NCBI RefSeq assembly: GCF_038002165.1
Contig: NZ_JBBOBR010000001.1
Span: 496,001 to 560,000, forward strand
Reading direction: 5' to 3'
Origin: Cytobacillus sp. FSL H8-0458
GTDB lineage: Bacteria; Bacillota; Bacilli; Bacillales; Cytobacillaceae
DNA: 64,000 nt
The number at the start of each line of letters is the position of its first letter. Position 1 is the first letter of the stretch. Position numbers and translations under genes: made by a program. Of the stretch, positions 52,912-62,404 are shown piece after piece. The notes beneath the pieces are model-generated. The model saw only the letters and a list, made by a program, of their open reading frames with translations. It was not told where the DNA came from and did no database searches.

Positions 52912-54148
52912 GCAGCTTAAGGAATTGCTGAGCCAGATGCCTAAAATTAAAGATAATCGTGACCCGAGAGAAATTTATCAAACCATAGAAATCAAGATGA
53001 GCAAACAAAAGAAAAGAACATGGCTGCTGCCTGCTGCAGCAGCGGCTGCTGCCTTGCTCCTGCTTTTCATTCTTGCCCCGAACCTTATGAATTGGCAGGA
53101 GTCTGCTGATAAGCAAGTCGAAATTCAATCAGAACTGACACAATCATCTGAACAAATAACAGGTGACAATAACAGCATATCGGAAGCAAAAGACGAAGAT
53201 TCAGACCCGGAACCTCTTGCAAAAGAAGAAGATCCACAAGAGGATCATGCGCAGCTTTCCGGTGACCCGGAAAAAGACTCAAGCGATGATATAAGCATGA
53301 AGTCTGTTTCATCCGAAGCAAGCCCTACTGCCGTTTATGAAGAAGACTTGGCAGGAAAGGAAGTGCTGACTTATGCGATTCCTGATAAGGAGGCTCAAAA
53401 TATAGTACCTGTCAGCGTTTTAGTTGATGAGGATCCGCGCAGAACGAAATTTGAGTTATTTGAAGACACGATGAGCAAACTTACTGAGGATACATGGGGT
53501 TTAGAGGATTACTATCCTTTAAAAGCAAATTTAACACATGATCAGGAAAGTAATTTACTGACAGTTGATGTGCCTGCGGATCACCCATACAGTATGTCCT
53601 CCACCACAGAGTTGCTTTTAGAGAAGGTTATGGCAAATATAATGAAAAATCTTGATATAGAAAAGATTAACCTCACGACGGAAGGGAAAGCCGGCATTGA
53701 GTTCAGCCATTATGGATATAGAGAGGAATTTATCCCGGAAAATAGCAATGGTAACTTAATTTATTATTTCTTATATTCCAATGGTTCTGATTCAACACCA
53801 TTCCTGGTCCCGTTAAGAGAAGAGCTCAATTCGGTAAAAGATGCTCTAAAAGCCATGAAGCAAAATAGGACTGAAAATAATTTACAGGCATCCATACCGG
53901 ATGATATTGATTTTGAAATAGAAGAAATAAAGGATGGCAAACTCATAATCCGTTTTAATAATGAATCAGAAATAATCGATAATGCACCAACACTTCATGC
54001 GATCGAAGCAATCCTTCTTACGGCAAAAGACTTTGATTTCGACACGGTCAAATTAGAAAATGCAGATGTTGATAAAATTGGCAAGTTTGATCTTAATGAG
54101 GATTTAAAGGTTCCGGTAGCTGCTAATAAACGAGATTTGCCAAATTAG
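52886..54148 (+). CDS. rsiX: Anti-sigma-X factor RsiX
   Basis: This 420-residue single-pass protein has a cytoplasmic sigma-binding N-terminus (residues 1-44), a membrane helix (LLPAAAAAAALLLLFILAP, about 47-65), and a large extracytoplasmic domain with an acidic low-complexity stretch (about 75-135). It is encoded directly after and overlapping its sigma factor, the usual arrangement. The extracytoplasmic part is longer than in B. subtilis. Two related repeats (VSVLVDEDPR..., TTELLLEKVM..., DAPTLHAIEAIL) suggest a globular sensor. Confidence 0.9.
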   Translation: MKESKWSDEQLKELLSQMPKIKDNRDPREIYQTIEIKMSKQKKRTWLLPAAAAAAALLLLFILAPNLMNWQESADKQVEIQSELTQSSEQITGDNNSISEAKDEDSDPEPLAKEEDPQEDHAQLSGDPEKDSSDDISMKSVSSEASPTAVYEEDLAGKEVLTYAIPDKEAQNIVPVSVLVDEDPRRTKFELFEDTMSKLTEDTWGLEDYYPLKANLTHDQESNLLTVDVPADHPYSMSSTTELLLEKVMANIMKNLDIEKINLTTEGKAGIEFSHYGYREEFIPENSNGNLIYYFLYSNGSDSTPFLVPLREELNSVKDALKAMKQNRTENNLQASIPDDIDFEIEEIKDGKLIIRFNNESEIIDNAPTLHAIEAILLTAKDFDFDTVKLENADVDKIGKFDLNEDLKVPVAANKRDLPN

Positions 54149-54176
54149 AAAGGCGGCCCTATGTGGCCGTCTTTTC
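54149..54176 (+). terminator. Terminator after rsiX
   Basis: AAAGGCGGCC (54149-54158) and GGCCGTCTTT (54165-54174) with one G-T pair and a T-rich tail. Confidence 0.87.
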
Positions 54177-54362
54177 CATTTCAGGATAAAGTTCCTCCAT
54201 ATCTGCATAAAAACCTTGCTGCTGGAAGAATACTAATCACTGTGCTTTTATGAGCTTTATTGTTAATTGTTCTAAAAGAGTACAAGCTGTCATAGGGTGA
54301 AAGAGGGTGCGGAAAGAAAGCACTCGTACGGATATTTCAGCTGACATCATAGGAGGAAAAGA

Positions 54363-55262
54363 ATGAAGGATTACATAAGGCGTTTCTTTATCGCAGGAAT
54401 AATGGCTCTTTGTGTGAGTCTGCTATTTCTGGGAGGGAAGCATTCTAAAGCTGCTGAGCCAAAAATTTCTGAGTTGACAGAGCATTGGGTGTGGCCGGCA
54501 GATGGTGTTATTACGGACACGTATGGGACAAGAAGTGGTCAGCATAAGGGCATTGATATTGCCGGAGATTCCGGTTCTCCGGTTTATGCCGCTGACTCTG
54601 GAATTGTGTCCAGGTCGTATTACTCTCAAACATACGGAAATGTGATATTTATTAAACATAACAACCAAACTGAAACAGTATACGCCCATCTGAATAAACG
54701 ATTATCTGCTGAAGGTGAAAAAGTTGCGCTCGGACAGAAGATCGGATTGATGGGAAGCACGGGTGACTCTTCAGGAGTCCATCTTCATTTTGAAATACAT
54801 GCGCAGGCATGGACAGCTGATAAAATAAATGCAGTTGATCCTTCTGTGGCATTCGGCATGGGAGAAGTTGGACAAGCTGTAAATGCAGCGGTAAGAACTG
54901 AAAACGCACGTGAAGTTTCAGCCAGGCCGTCTAATTTTAATTCGGGGCAAATAACAAATTATTCCGGGGAAACCTACCATATAGTTAAAACCGGGGAAAC
55001 ATTATGGACCATCGCTGCACACTATAATCTGCAGCCCGGTGATATTGCCGATCTAAATAATATTAATCCTGATCACATTTTTACAGGTCAAAAGCTGCTG
55101 ATAAAACCCGGCAAATTTAGCGAATACACTGTTAAACAAGGCGATACATTAACTTCTATAGCGAAAATGCATGATACAACAGCAGAAGCTATTAAAGAGG
55201 TAAACAATGCAAATTCAGATGTTATCAAAATTGGACAAATTCTAATCATTAACAAAAATTAG
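54363..55262 (+). CDS. M23 metallopeptidase with two LysM domains
   Basis: This 299-residue exported cell-wall enzyme has a signal peptide (about residues 1-30), a peptidase M23 domain (HKGIDIAGDSGSPVYAA near residues 61-77 and HLHFEIHAQ near 140-148, giving H-x8-D and HLH zinc ligands), and two LysM repeats (about 206-250 and 255-298, YHIVKTGETLWTIA and YTVKQGDTLTSIA). It should bind and cut peptidoglycan. The start follows ATAGGAGG. A sporulation role similar to SpoIIQ or LytH-like enzymes is possible but unproven. Confidence 0.9.
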   Translation: MKDYIRRFFIAGIMALCVSLLFLGGKHSKAAEPKISELTEHWVWPADGVITDTYGTRSGQHKGIDIAGDSGSPVYAADSGIVSRSYYSQTYGNVIFIKHNNQTETVYAHLNKRLSAEGEKVALGQKIGLMGSTGDSSGVHLHFEIHAQAWTADKINAVDPSVAFGMGEVGQAVNAAVRTENAREVSARPSNFNSGQITNYSGETYHIVKTGETLWTIAAHYNLQPGDIADLNNINPDHIFTGQKLLIKPGKFSEYTVKQGDTLTSIAKMHDTTAEAIKEVNNANSDVIKIGQILIINKN

Positions 55263-55330
55263 TATAGAAATGATTGCACCGCTTTACTCCCTTAAAGTAT
55301 AATGGGTAAAAAACTGGGGGAGTTAGAGAA

Positions 55331-56143
55331 ATGCTTACAGACTATCATAACCATCTTGAAAATGGCACGCTAAGCCTGGACTATTTAAAAAAATTCACAG
55401 ATGCTGCAGCCCGGAAAGGGATTGAATCTTTTGGCATCTCGGAGCATGCATATCATTTCTTTCAGACAGCAGACATTCTGCAAAATCCATGGGTAAACGA
55501 AAGGCGCTTTTATGATATGAAAGACTATGTGAAAGTTTTTCAAGAAGCGTGGGGTAATAATATAGATGTAAAAATGTCAATCGAAATGGACTACACGCCG
55601 GGCAAGCATGATGAAATGGCGAAGTTTATTAACAGTTACTCATTTGATTATGTAATTGGATCCATTCATTGGGTTGGAGATTTCGGCATAGATCTTGCTG
55701 AGTTTAGAAAAGAATGGGATAAACGGGATCTTTATGAAGTATATCGGAAATATTTTGATCAAGTGGTTACACTGGCCCAATCAAATTTATTTGATATTGT
55801 AGGCCATTTAGACCTCGTGAAAATTTTTAAATATGTGCCCCAGGATGAAGAATTTTTGCTGGAGCAGTACGATCGTGCAGCCAATGCATTGTCAGAATCC
55901 AAGACATGTGTTGAAATCAGCACAGCCGGTCTGCGAAAGCCAGTCGGTGAATTATACCCGGACAAACGGCTCCTGCAGAAATGCTATGATAAAAATATCC
56001 CGATTGTACTTTCATCTGATGCGCACTTTCCTGAACATGTAGGTGCCGATTTTGATAAGGCGATTGCTCTGGCAAAAGAAGTCGGATATCAGTCCATCAT
56101 GACTTTTTCCAAAGGAGAAAGAAAGGAATATCCGCTTGGATAA
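55331..56143 (+). CDS. PHP-domain phosphatase, histidinol-phosphatase-like
   Basis: This 270-residue enzyme has the four PHP motifs: MLTDYHNHLENG (residues 1-12), GISEHAYHF, GSIHWVGD and VLSSDAHFPEHVG. The fold is that of HisJ-type histidinol phosphatases, but related proteins act on other phosphoesters; no his genes are nearby, so the substrate is uncertain. The start follows GGGGGAG. Its stop codon lies inside a 19-bp hairpin. Confidence 0.85.
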   Translation: MLTDYHNHLENGTLSLDYLKKFTDAAARKGIESFGISEHAYHFFQTADILQNPWVNERRFYDMKDYVKVFQEAWGNNIDVKMSIEMDYTPGKHDEMAKFINSYSFDYVIGSIHWVGDFGIDLAEFRKEWDKRDLYEVYRKYFDQVVTLAQSNLFDIVGHLDLVKIFKYVPQDEEFLLEQYDRAANALSESKTCVEISTAGLRKPVGELYPDKRLLQKCYDKNIPIVLSSDAHFPEHVGADFDKAIALAKEVGYQSIMTFSKGERKEYPLG

Positions 56144-56183
56144 TACAAAAGGGATGGCGGAGCCTCCCTTTTGTATTATCCAA
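56136..56183. terminator. Perfect 19-bp inverted repeat at the end of the PHP gene
   Basis: TTGGATAATACAAAAGGGA (56136-56154) pairs perfectly with 56165-56183 around a 10-base loop. The T-rich 3' arm could act in termination, but no clean T run follows. Confidence 0.6.
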
Positions 56184-56302
56184 AAAAATTTAATAGGCAA
56201 GGGCATGGATAAATATATGTATCAAGTACATACAGATAAACAAATCCCTTCACAGAATAACTTTTTTTCAGTATAATTAATCTGTATAAATAAATACGGT
56301 CT

Positions 56303-56562
56303 ATCTTCGGGGCAGGGTGAAATTCCCGACCGGCGGTGATGGGTCAGTCTTGACTCTAAGCCCGCGAGCCTGAGAGAAGCGTTTTAATCGAAAAACGCTT
56401 TGCATTTAATTGGGCAGGATTTGGTGCGATTCCAAAGCCGACAGTACAGTCTGGATGGGAGAAGATGGAGGTTCTGCAGACGTTCAAAAAATGCAGGTTT
56501 TGAACGTTATTAAGCGTGCCTTTGCAATTCTCCCTCAAGTTATTTTAGCTTGGGGGTTATTT
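56303..56562 (+). promoter_or_regulatory. FMN riboswitch (RFN element) and expression platform
   Basis: The aptamer at 56303-56466 has the conserved blocks ATCTTCGGGGCAGGGTGAAA, CCCGACCGGCGGTGAT, AGCCCGCGAGCC, GATTTGGTGCGATTCCAAAGCCGACAG and GGATGGGAGAAGAT in order; the longer blocks are listed by family convention, positions 56303-56322, 56325-56340, 56360-56371, 56419-56444 and 56453-56466. The variable stem is an AAAACGCT-type helix (56380-56402). Downstream, CGTTCAAAA/TTTTGAACG (56481-56506) and a terminator CCTCAAG/CTTGGGG (56533-56554) form the switch. High FMN should stop ribU transcription. Confidence 0.93.
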
Positions 56563-56632
56563 ATTGCGAAGATATTTGCTTAGCTGAACCTTTCTTCTAT
56601 AGGAGAGATAGTCCTAAAAAGGAGAGAGGAAC

Positions 56633-57217
56633 TTGAAAAAACTTAATATCAAATCAATGGTTGCCATCGGAATGCTAAGCAGCATCTCTTACGTATTAAT
56701 GCTGCTCAATTTTCCAATTCCTCCGTTTCCGCAATTTTTAATGATTGACTTCAGCGATATTCCTGCATTAATCGCAGCGTTAATCTTTGGACCGGCGGCA
56801 GGAATATTAGTGGAGCTTATTAAAAATATTCTTGATTACTTCATGACAGGGAGTGCAACAGGTGTACCTGTCGGACATATTGCAAACTTTGCGGCAGGCA
56901 TTTTGTTCGTCTTGCCTACTTATTATGTATACAGAAAGCTGAAGACCAAAAAAGGCATGACGTTTGGGCTCGTAATCGGCACCATGGTGATGGCTGTTAT
57001 TATGAGTGTGCTTAATTACCTTGTCATTCTGCCGGCATATACTTTCTTCCTGAATTTCCCGGCAATGTCAGCGCCTGAAATGAGAACAATGATTGTGACA
57101 GGGATTTTGCCATTCAATATTTTAAAAGGACTTATTATTTCAATTGTTTTCATGCTGATTTTTACACGCATGAGAACCTGGGTGGAAAAGCAGGCTGTAA
57201 TGAAAAGCGCAGCATAA
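56633..57217 (+). CDS. ribU: Riboflavin ECF-transporter substrate-binding subunit RibU
   Basis: This 194-residue membrane protein (YpaA/FmnP in B. subtilis) is the S component that binds riboflavin and works with the general ECF energy module. About six hydrophobic segments are present; typical segments are MLLNFPIPPFPQFLMIDFSDIPALIAALIFGP (residues 22-53) and VELIKNILDYFMTGSATGVPVGHIANF. TTG start behind GGAGAGAGGAAC. The FMN riboswitch upstream confirms the substrate class. A terminator follows. Confidence 0.95.
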   Translation: MKKLNIKSMVAIGMLSSISYVLMLLNFPIPPFPQFLMIDFSDIPALIAALIFGPAAGILVELIKNILDYFMTGSATGVPVGHIANFAAGILFVLPTYYVYRKLKTKKGMTFGLVIGTMVMAVIMSVLNYLVILPAYTFFLNFPAMSAPEMRTMIVTGILPFNILKGLIISIVFMLIFTRMRTWVEKQAVMKSAA

Positions 57218-57231
57218 TGAATATATAATTT

Positions 57232-57262
57232 AAAGCAGCGGCAAATGTTCCGCTGCTTTTTC
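57232..57262 (+). terminator. Terminator after ribU
   Basis: AAAGCAGCGG (57232-57241) and CCGCTGCTTT (57250-57259) followed by TT. Confidence 0.9.
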
Positions 57263-57279
57263 AATTTGATAGCATCATA

Positions 57280-57309
57280 AAAAAACTCCCTTTCTAGTTG
57301 AAAGGGAGC
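57280..57309 (-). terminator. Terminator after fer
   Basis: On the minus strand CTCCCTTTC and GAAAGGGAG form a stem followed by a T run (57279-57285). Confidence 0.88.
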
Positions 57310-57344
57310 AGTAGCTTAACAAAGATTAGAGTATGGTTGAAGGA

Positions 57345-57620
<276 letters not shown>

Positions 57621-57854
57621 TTAATCTTCCATCAAGATGATGGTAACACATTCCTCACATCCTATTGTAAAACTGTATGTTCAACTTTTCAATAGAAAAT
57701 GTATTGAGAATGCTTATCACATAAGGGTTTAGGCATAATTTACCCTGTTAAAAATAATTAAAACGGCCTGCCGATTTCTTTCATGATAAAATAGAAGTAA
57801 GAAAATGAATGTAATGAAACTTGAAAAAAATCTTAAGCCGTAAGGTGAACATTA

Positions 57855-58913
57855 ATGCATAGATCATATTTGAAAACTGTAATAATGTACTGTGTTAAAG
57901 AATTACAGGGGCAAAGAACTATATATTCCATTTTACATTTGATGAATGGGAAAAAGTCTTCCCAGACCATCCAAGATGCTCATTTATTTCAATTAACCCC
58001 ACTTTTTCGCACCTTTGGAAATTTAAGCAGGGGAGTTCTGGACCATCTTGCAGAAGAAATCATAAACAGCAGCTGGATGACTTCCATTGATGAAAAGCAT
58101 TACATTTTGACTGCAGAAGGGAAGAAAGAACTGGAAAGATCTCTTTTAGAATGTCCAATTCCTTCATCATTAAACGGATGGCTGTATCATAGTACAGGTG
58201 AATTGTTTTGGGAGAGGATTACTCTTTTAATTCAGGTAATATCACATTTAAATAACAATAATGTAAAATACCTTCCTATCCAAAGGAAAAGAGATGTTCA
58301 TGAATGGCTGAAAGACTTTCTGAGAACATCGGGATTTGCCCGCAATGAAGTTGGGGCTATGCTGTACAGGGAACTTGGCCAGTCCCTCGAAGAGCTAAGT
58401 GATATTAATCCTGCTGTGCTGACATTGAGGCTGACAGGCTATAACCGTATTGGCCTCACAGCTGTTCAGGCTTCAGAACAGCTCGGAATCAGTCAGGATT
58501 ATTACCACCATCAGTTCCTTGGAGCTATTCACCATATACTGGAAAGAGCAAGAGAAAATCCTGCCAAATATCCGCTTATCAATAAGATCGTGAGCGATGC
58601 AGGAAATGAAGTTCAACTGACATTGTCTGCCCAAAAGACTTACACACTGTTAAAACAGGGACTGGATTTGGATGATATTGCTAAAATGAGAAGATTGAAA
58701 AAAAGTACCATTGAGGATCATGTTGTGGAAGTGGCGTTAAACGACAGTGGATTTAATATCACTCGTTATGTCTCAGAGGCTAAACAGAAACTGATCATTC
58801 ATGCAGCCAGCAGTGCTGATTCATTGCAATTAAAGCAAATACGTCAAATAGTGCCTGAATCCGATTATTTTGAAATCAGATTAGTAATGGCAAAGCTTGG
58901 AGAGGGACAATGA
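57855..58913 (+). CDS. ypbB: Helix-turn-helix domain protein YpbB
   Basis: This 352-residue protein is the conserved partner gene of RecQ-type helicases in Bacilli. The C-terminal part carries a helix-turn-helix (LTLSAQKTYTLLKQGLDLDDIAKMRRLKKSTIEDHVVEVAL, by position about 255-295) resembling the Helicase-associated HTH_40 domain. The N-terminal region is helical without known motifs. It overlaps recQ by four bases (ATGA), so they are translated together. Function is presumably linked to RecQ. Confidence 0.85.
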   Translation: MHRSYLKTVIMYCVKELQGQRTIYSILHLMNGKKSSQTIQDAHLFQLTPLFRTFGNLSRGVLDHLAEEIINSSWMTSIDEKHYILTAEGKKELERSLLECPIPSSLNGWLYHSTGELFWERITLLIQVISHLNNNNVKYLPIQRKRDVHEWLKDFLRTSGFARNEVGAMLYRELGQSLEELSDINPAVLTLRLTGYNRIGLTAVQASEQLGISQDYYHHQFLGAIHHILERARENPAKYPLINKIVSDAGNEVQLTLSAQKTYTLLKQGLDLDDIAKMRRLKKSTIEDHVVEVALNDSGFNITRYVSEAKQKLIIHAASSADSLQLKQIRQIVPESDYFEIRLVMAKLGEGQ

Positions 58914-60409
58914 GACTGGAAGCACTATTGCAAAGCAAATTTGGATATCCTGCCTTCAGGCCTGGACAAAAGGAAATTATTGAATCCGTGCTCGCAGGCA
59001 GAAATACTGTTGCCATGCTGCCAACAGGTACAGGTAAATCCCTTTGCTATCAGCTGCCGGGATATATGATTGAAGGCCAGGTGATTATTATTTCTCCTTT
59101 GCTGTCCCTGATGCAGGATCAGGCCGAACAGCTTATGATGAATGGGGAAAAAAAGGTGATAGCATTCAATTCTTTTTTATCCCGCACAGAAAAAAGACAG
59201 GCATTAATTAACCTGAACCAGTATAAGTTTATCTTTATTTCTCCTGAAATGCTTTATTATGAATCAGTACTAACTCAGCTGAAAAAATTGCGCATAGCTT
59301 TATTTGTTGTTGATGAGGCTCATTGCATCTCCCAATGGGGATATGATTTCAGGCCTGATTATCTAAAGCTTGGCGAAGTGAGACAAAAGATAGGAAACCC
59401 CGTTACACTTGCTTTAACTGCCACAGCTACCCGTGAAGTTAAAGCAGATATAAAAAAGTCACTCGGCATACTGGACTGCAGCGAATTTATTTTCTCGGTT
59501 GACCGTCCTAATATTGCACTGACTGTAGAAAAGGCAGAAAATTACCGTGTAAAAACAGAGAGGCTCGTGGAGCTTGCGGAGAGCCTTAAGGGTCCTGGCA
59601 TTATATATTTTTCCAGCAAAAAAATGGCTGAACAAACAGCCGATCTGCTGAGGGAAAAAGGAGCTAAAAGAGTGATGGCTTATCATGGGGGAATGGATAA
59701 TGAAAGCCGCATCCTTGTGCAGCAGCAGTTTATCCACGGCCAACTCGAGCTTATTTGCGCTACAAGCGCCTTTGGCATGGGAATTAATAAAGATAATATC
59801 CGGTATGTGATACACTTTCATATGCCTCTTCAAATTGAATCTTACTTGCAGGAAATTGGACGGGCGGGGAGAGATGGAAAACAAAGTATTGCTATTATGC
59901 TCTATGCACCGGGTGATGAGCAGCTTCCTCTGCAGATTGCAGAAAATGAATTACCTGACAGGTCTCAAATCGATTGGATCAGCGACTGGATGGAAGAAAA
60001 CCCGAATGCGATCATGAATATCAGTGCTTATGAAGAGCAAATTAAGCAGCGTTCCGGTTTAACAGATATTCAATGGAGAATATTTTATGATTTTTTTGAA
60101 CGGAAAAACAAATCTGGACTGGGTTTTAAAAGGATTCTGCAGGAAATGAATGGGTACTGCGAAGACAGAATCAAATTTAAAAGAAATAGCATTGAGGAAG
60201 TATACAGATGGATTCACAAGAAAAATTGCCGGAGAGAGAATATACTTTCCTGCTTTGATGAGAAAAAAAATACCTCAGTTCAATTCTGCTGTGATATATG
60301 CGGTTTGCAAATTGAAAATTTCACAAGAAACACAAAATCAGATAATCAGGATAAAACGTTCTATGATTGGAAAAATCATTTAGAATATCTCCTGATTCCA
60401 GGTGAGTGA
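58910..60409 (+). CDS. recQ: ATP-dependent DNA helicase RecQ (short form)
   Basis: This 499-residue helicase has the Q-motif (FGYPAFRPGQ), Walker A MLPTGTGKSLCYQLP (residues 36-50), DEAH box VVDEAHCISQWGYDFRPDY, motif III LALTATAT, and motifs IV-VI (IIYFSSKK, ATSAFGMGINKDNIRYVIH, QEIGRAGRDG). The RecQ zinc domain is present (CRRENILSCFD, CCDIC). No HRDC domain follows, matching the short B. subtilis RecS form. It acts in recombination and replication-fork repair. Start overlaps ypbB. Confidence 0.95.
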   Translation: MRLEALLQSKFGYPAFRPGQKEIIESVLAGRNTVAMLPTGTGKSLCYQLPGYMIEGQVIIISPLLSLMQDQAEQLMMNGEKKVIAFNSFLSRTEKRQALINLNQYKFIFISPEMLYYESVLTQLKKLRIALFVVDEAHCISQWGYDFRPDYLKLGEVRQKIGNPVTLALTATATREVKADIKKSLGILDCSEFIFSVDRPNIALTVEKAENYRVKTERLVELAESLKGPGIIYFSSKKMAEQTADLLREKGAKRVMAYHGGMDNESRILVQQQFIHGQLELICATSAFGMGINKDNIRYVIHFHMPLQIESYLQEIGRAGRDGKQSIAIMLYAPGDEQLPLQIAENELPDRSQIDWISDWMEENPNAIMNISAYEEQIKQRSGLTDIQWRIFYDFFERKNKSGLGFKRILQEMNGYCEDRIKFKRNSIEEVYRWIHKKNCRRENILSCFDEKKNTSVQFCCDICGLQIENFTRNTKSDNQDKTFYDWKNHLEYLLIPGE

Positions 60410-60415
60410 ACCAAA

Positions 60416-61027
60416 ATGAAGAAAAGATACGAGGATATCATTAAGGAATTAACTGACAAGGAACTATTATTTCATCTATATCTTACTCAGGTGCTTATTT
60501 TAGCCATTGCATTCATCCTAAGTATTATATTTTTTAACAGCTTTAAGGAATTCCAGGCTCTTTTTATACTTGATGATATTGATATTCTTGTAATAGGAGC
60601 AGCGGCAGGATTGGCTGTTGTCCTGATTGATATTGTCTTGATGAAGCTCCTCCCTGAGGAAATGTATGATGACGGAGGGTTAAATAAGAAAATTTTTCAA
60701 AACCGCCATTTTCTTCATATTGCTTTTATTGCAGCAGTTGTGGCTATAAGCGAAGAACTTCTCTTCAGGGGTGTCATTCAGACCCATTTCGGACTTGCGA
60801 TATCAAGTCTAATTTTTGCGCTAGTTCATTATCGATATCTTTTTAATTGGTTTTTGTTTGTAAATATTATTACATTAAGCTTTTTTATAGGTTATATTTA
60901 TCATATAACCAATAATTTGGTTGTTACGATTGTTATGCATTTTCTGATTGATTTTCTTCTGGGTATTCTTATTCGAAAACGGTACCTGAAAAAATCTAAT
61001 GAGGAAAATACAATGAACAATAGTTAA
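60416..61027 (+). CDS. ypbD: CPBP-family intramembrane metalloprotease (YpbD-like)
   Basis: This 203-residue polytopic protein has five to six membrane segments and the CAAX-protease motifs: EELLFRGVIQ (near residues 117-126), FALVHYRYLF and HFLIDFLLG, giving Glu-Glu, Arg and two His for zinc. Bacterial members include immunity proteins for bacteriocins and membrane proteases; the role here is unknown. It follows recQ by six bases and keeps the B. subtilis ypbB-recQ-ypbD order. Confidence 0.87.
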   Translation: MKKRYEDIIKELTDKELLFHLYLTQVLILAIAFILSIIFFNSFKEFQALFILDDIDILVIGAAAGLAVVLIDIVLMKLLPEEMYDDGGLNKKIFQNRHFLHIAFIAAVVAISEELLFRGVIQTHFGLAISSLIFALVHYRYLFNWFLFVNIITLSFFIGYIYHITNNLVVTIVMHFLIDFLLGILIRKRYLKKSNEENTMNNS

Positions 61028-61077
61028 CAGCAGTTCAATAAACTTCTAATGATTTTTTTTGCAGGAAGGGATGAAAC

Positions 61078-61806
61078 ATGAATAAAGAAGATCCTTATAG
61101 AGATCAAGCTGAAAGACTCCGCAAGAAGATTGACAGAAAACAGGAAACGGGAGACAGCGGGCAAAAATCCGCTTTGCCGCCGCGGAGCCGTATACATCAG
61201 GAAAAAAGAAAAAAAAATAAATGGAGAGTTAAATACCCTGTTATTCGCTTGCTGGCTTTATTTTTTATCCTGCTCCCGATTACCATTTTCAGCATATATC
61301 AATATATAAGCAGTGATAAAAGCATCAATACCGGGTTAAATGCAGAATCTGAAGAAATGGGTTCTGAAACGGTTGTTTTCGCCACAAATGATGAAGATGA
61401 AGGGACGACCATAGAAGTAAGAGAAGAGCAGGAAAGTGAGAAGCCTAAAAAAGCTGAAAAAGCTGAAGAGACACAAGAGAAAGAAGCTGCCAGCGACCAG
61501 GAGAAAAAACAGGTTCCCCAAAAGTCTGCTGCAGAAGATAAAGGTTCTGAACCCGCTTCCGATAAAGAGGCCAAAGAAACAGCTTCTGTAAGTACAGACC
61601 CTTCAAAAACAGCCGGGACACAGGAAGAATTAAAAAAGGAAGGCAAAGTTGTCTACCATACAGTTCAACCGAAGGAAACAATCTTTCGAATTGCCATGAC
61701 CTATTATAAGTCACAGTCCGGAATTGAAATAATAAAGCAAGCCAACAATTTGCCGTCAAATGAAATACAAACAGGTCAGGTATTAAAAATCCCGCTTGAG
61801 CAATAA
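61078..61806 (+). CDS. ypbE: LysM-domain membrane-anchored protein (YpbE-like)
   Basis: This 242-residue protein has a basic cytosolic N-terminus, one membrane helix (about residues 58-78, LALFFILLPITIFSIYQYI), a long low-complexity linker rich in Lys, Glu, Ser and Ala (about 95-185), and a C-terminal LysM domain (YHTVQPKETIFRIAMTYYKS to VLKIPLEQ, about 194-242). It would span the membrane and touch peptidoglycan. The start follows GGAAGGGATG. B. subtilis YpbE has the same layout. Confidence 0.88.
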   Translation: MNKEDPYRDQAERLRKKIDRKQETGDSGQKSALPPRSRIHQEKRKKNKWRVKYPVIRLLALFFILLPITIFSIYQYISSDKSINTGLNAESEEMGSETVVFATNDEDEGTTIEVREEQESEKPKKAEKAEETQEKEAASDQEKKQVPQKSAAEDKGSEPASDKEAKETASVSTDPSKTAGTQEELKKEGKVVYHTVQPKETIFRIAMTYYKSQSGIEIIKQANNLPSNEIQTGQVLKIPLEQ

Positions 61807-61841
61807 AAGAGTCTCAGGCCATCAGCTTCCTTCTCTCCCAG

Positions 61842-61873
61842 TCATAGAATAATGTACAAGCTCATACATTATT
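61842..61873 (+). promoter_or_regulatory. Candidate SigE promoter and palindrome before ypbF
   Basis: TCATAGA (61842-61848) and CATACATT (61863-61870) with 14-bp spacing fit SigE. AATAATGTA (61848-61856) and TACATTATT (61865-61873) form a perfect inverted repeat around eight bases, overlapping the -10. Confidence 0.45.
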
Positions 61874-61892
61874 ATGAAAGGGAGGGAGCGTT

Positions 61893-62351
61893 TTGGAATC
61901 GCCGATTAGAATGCTTGACGAACGTACAGACCAGGCAACAAGAAAAATGCTTGAGAAAGTAGTAGAGAGAAAACAAAAGTTTGACCGATTCAAGTCCTGG
62001 CATTTAATTGCCATGTGGGCGACTGTTTTTATATCTTTTTTATTCTTATTCTATCTTTATAAGAGTGTTATGCAGCCATACTCTTATTCGTTTGCATCCA
62101 TGTTTTCGGCTTTTGTCAATCAGTCTGCTAATTTCTATTTACTCGTTTTTACGGTTGGTCTTTATGGGCTTATGAATCTTCTGAGAGAAAAAAGAGAGAA
62201 AGCAGAAAAAGAATTTCATGCCCTCAGGTGTGAAATAATTGATAAGAGCAAAGATCTCTGGAAAAAAGAAGATGAATGGAAAAATCGCCATACCGTTTTC
62301 GAAATGATGAAAAAAAATTATGATATAAACCTTTATCATGAGAACAAATGA
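61893..62351 (+). CDS. ypbF: DUF2663 family protein (YpbF-like)
   Basis: This 152-residue protein has two membrane segments (about residues 32-52 and 70-92) and charged helical termini, matching the DUF2663/YpbF family. TTG start at 61893 behind GGGAGGGAG. The C-terminal region (EKEFHALRCEIIDKSKDLWKKEDEWKNRH) is a charged helix. A candidate SigE promoter upstream suggests mother-cell expression, but this is inference. Function unknown. Confidence 0.85.
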   Translation: MESPIRMLDERTDQATRKMLEKVVERKQKFDRFKSWHLIAMWATVFISFLFLFYLYKSVMQPYSYSFASMFSAFVNQSANFYLLVFTVGLYGLMNLLREKREKAEKEFHALRCEIIDKSKDLWKKEDEWKNRHTVFEMMKKNYDINLYHENK

Positions 62352-62365
62352 AAGATCAGCAAATG

Positions 62366-62397
62366 GAAAAAGAAGCAGCCTGCCTGCTTCTTTTTGT
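62366..62397. terminator. Bidirectional terminator ypbF/cotJC
   Basis: AGAAGCAG (62371-62378) and CTGCTTCT (62384-62391) with AAAAA and TTTTT flanks. Confidence 0.88.
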
Positions 62398-62404
62398 TAA
62401 GTAT

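Noticed and set aside
56356..56538. 60-codon frame on the minus strand
   Set aside because: It is antisense to the FMN riboswitch, whose conserved RNA blocks explain the sequence.
60416..61027. CPBP protease as a bacteriocin immunity or defence gene
   Set aside because: No bacteriocin or defence genes are nearby and the gene keeps its ordinary position next to recQ, so a housekeeping role is more likely.
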